Assembly: GCF_001639745.1 (NCBI RefSeq)
Contig: NZ_LTAX01000002.1
Coordinates: forward strand, 62,001 to 126,000
Source of the DNA: Marinomonas gallaica
Lineage (GTDB): Bacteria > Pseudomonadota > Gammaproteobacteria > Pseudomonadales > Marinomonadaceae
Length of the DNA stretch: 64,000 nucleotides
Direction: 5' to 3'
The first letter of the stretch is position 1, and every line of letters begins with the position of its first letter. Below the pieces are notes generated by a model. That model saw only the letters and a list, made by a program, of their open reading frames with translations. It made no database searches and had not been told where the DNA came from. The position numbers were made by a program, and so were the translations under genes. This document shows, piece by piece, positions 63,701 to 64,000 of the stretch.

Positions 63701-64000
63701 CATTTAAACGTGGAATCATACTACTCCGCGATGGGGGGGCACTCAAATCGACCAGATCATTATTTAGACAGGAAACACAGCAAACCATGCTTAGATGAAA
63801 ACCATTCTCATGGTAAAGGAGAATTATCTATGGCTTGCTGATAACGGGGCAGAAAAATCCACTGGCTTTGAGGGTTATTCAGTCAAATATGGTTTTTTTT
63901 ACTTTTTTCACATTTTCTTGCGAAAAACTAGACGAAAAAACCATTATTTTGGGTATTTTTAACCTTTAACGACCATATTTTTTACTTATTGCGCGCCAGC
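63701..64000. other. Gene-free end of the window upstream of gltB
   Basis: A+T-rich sequence with no supported reading frame on either strand. The only structures I see are a short dyad, ACCAT-TCTC-ATGGT (about 63800), and long T and A runs at 63893-63970. It presumably holds the gltB promoter and perhaps the upstream region of a gene beyond the window. Confidence 0.5.

Overview
The window looks like chromosomal DNA of a marine gammaproteobacterium. A Marinomonas-like member of the Oceanospirillales is my best guess, from the gene families and moderate base composition; no 16S or ribosomal gene is present to confirm it. Almost all of it is densely packed protein-coding sequence. I see no tRNA, rRNA, insertion sequence, prophage or CRISPR array.

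Layout. 0.1-9.5 kb: a short SutA-like protein, a fused two-domain lipid acyltransferase (OlsF-like), an unlisted 40-residue membrane peptide, a CBM48 protein, the glycine betaine genes betB-betA behind a large palindrome, then a GNAT enzyme, a membrane zinc peptidase, a DnaJ-related protein and MltA. 9.5-11.9 kb: a TonB-ExbD-ExbD-ExbB energy-transduction operon on the minus strand with a strong Fur box. 12.0-16.3 kb: three photolyase/cryptochrome genes of three different subfamilies, joined by ATGA overlaps. A small DUF2256 zinc-ribbon gene lies nearby at 17.8 kb. 16.4-26.2 kb: a MATE transporter, a CPA2 antiporter, lactate permease, and a LysR regulator divergent from the dabB-dabA inorganic carbon pump.

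26.3-47.9 kb is an iron island. A flavodoxin/FNR membrane reductase is divergent from an eight-gene operon: PepSY-TM, a DUF2271 protein with an ApbE-type flavinylation motif, DUF4198, a small protein, a DUF6162-like protein, and an ABC importer with two periplasmic binding proteins. The order recalls the Pseudomonas fpvGHJK-fpvCDEF system, which reduces ferric siderophore in the periplasm and imports the released iron. A Fiu/PiuA-type receptor with PiuC, a second reductase set (DUF3649-PepSY-DUF3325), a PvdRT-OpmQ/MacAB-type exporter and another TonB-dependent receptor follow. Fur-like boxes precede most of these units. Two gene-free intervals (26.3 and 40.8 kb) carry a promoter and an intrinsic terminator; the second also has a strong Fur box over its promoter and is a good candidate for a RyhB/PrrF-like iron-responsive small RNA.

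47.9-64 kb: an aldo/keto reductase, the xanthine dehydrogenase operon xdhA-xdhB-xdhC, small envelope proteins (DUF2059, M23 peptidase), an orphan ParA/MinD-like ATPase, a SHOCT protein, a YrhK-domain protein, a DUF6435 protein, and the glutamate synthase operon gltB-gltD, which ends in a UUCG-loop terminator.

How it works together: TonB/ExbBD power outer-membrane siderophore uptake. The flavin/PepSY systems probably deliver electrons to periplasmic ferric siderophores, the ABC importer takes up the iron, and the MacAB-type pump may recycle the stripped siderophore. No siderophore biosynthesis genes are in the window, so the cell may use foreign siderophores or make its own elsewhere.
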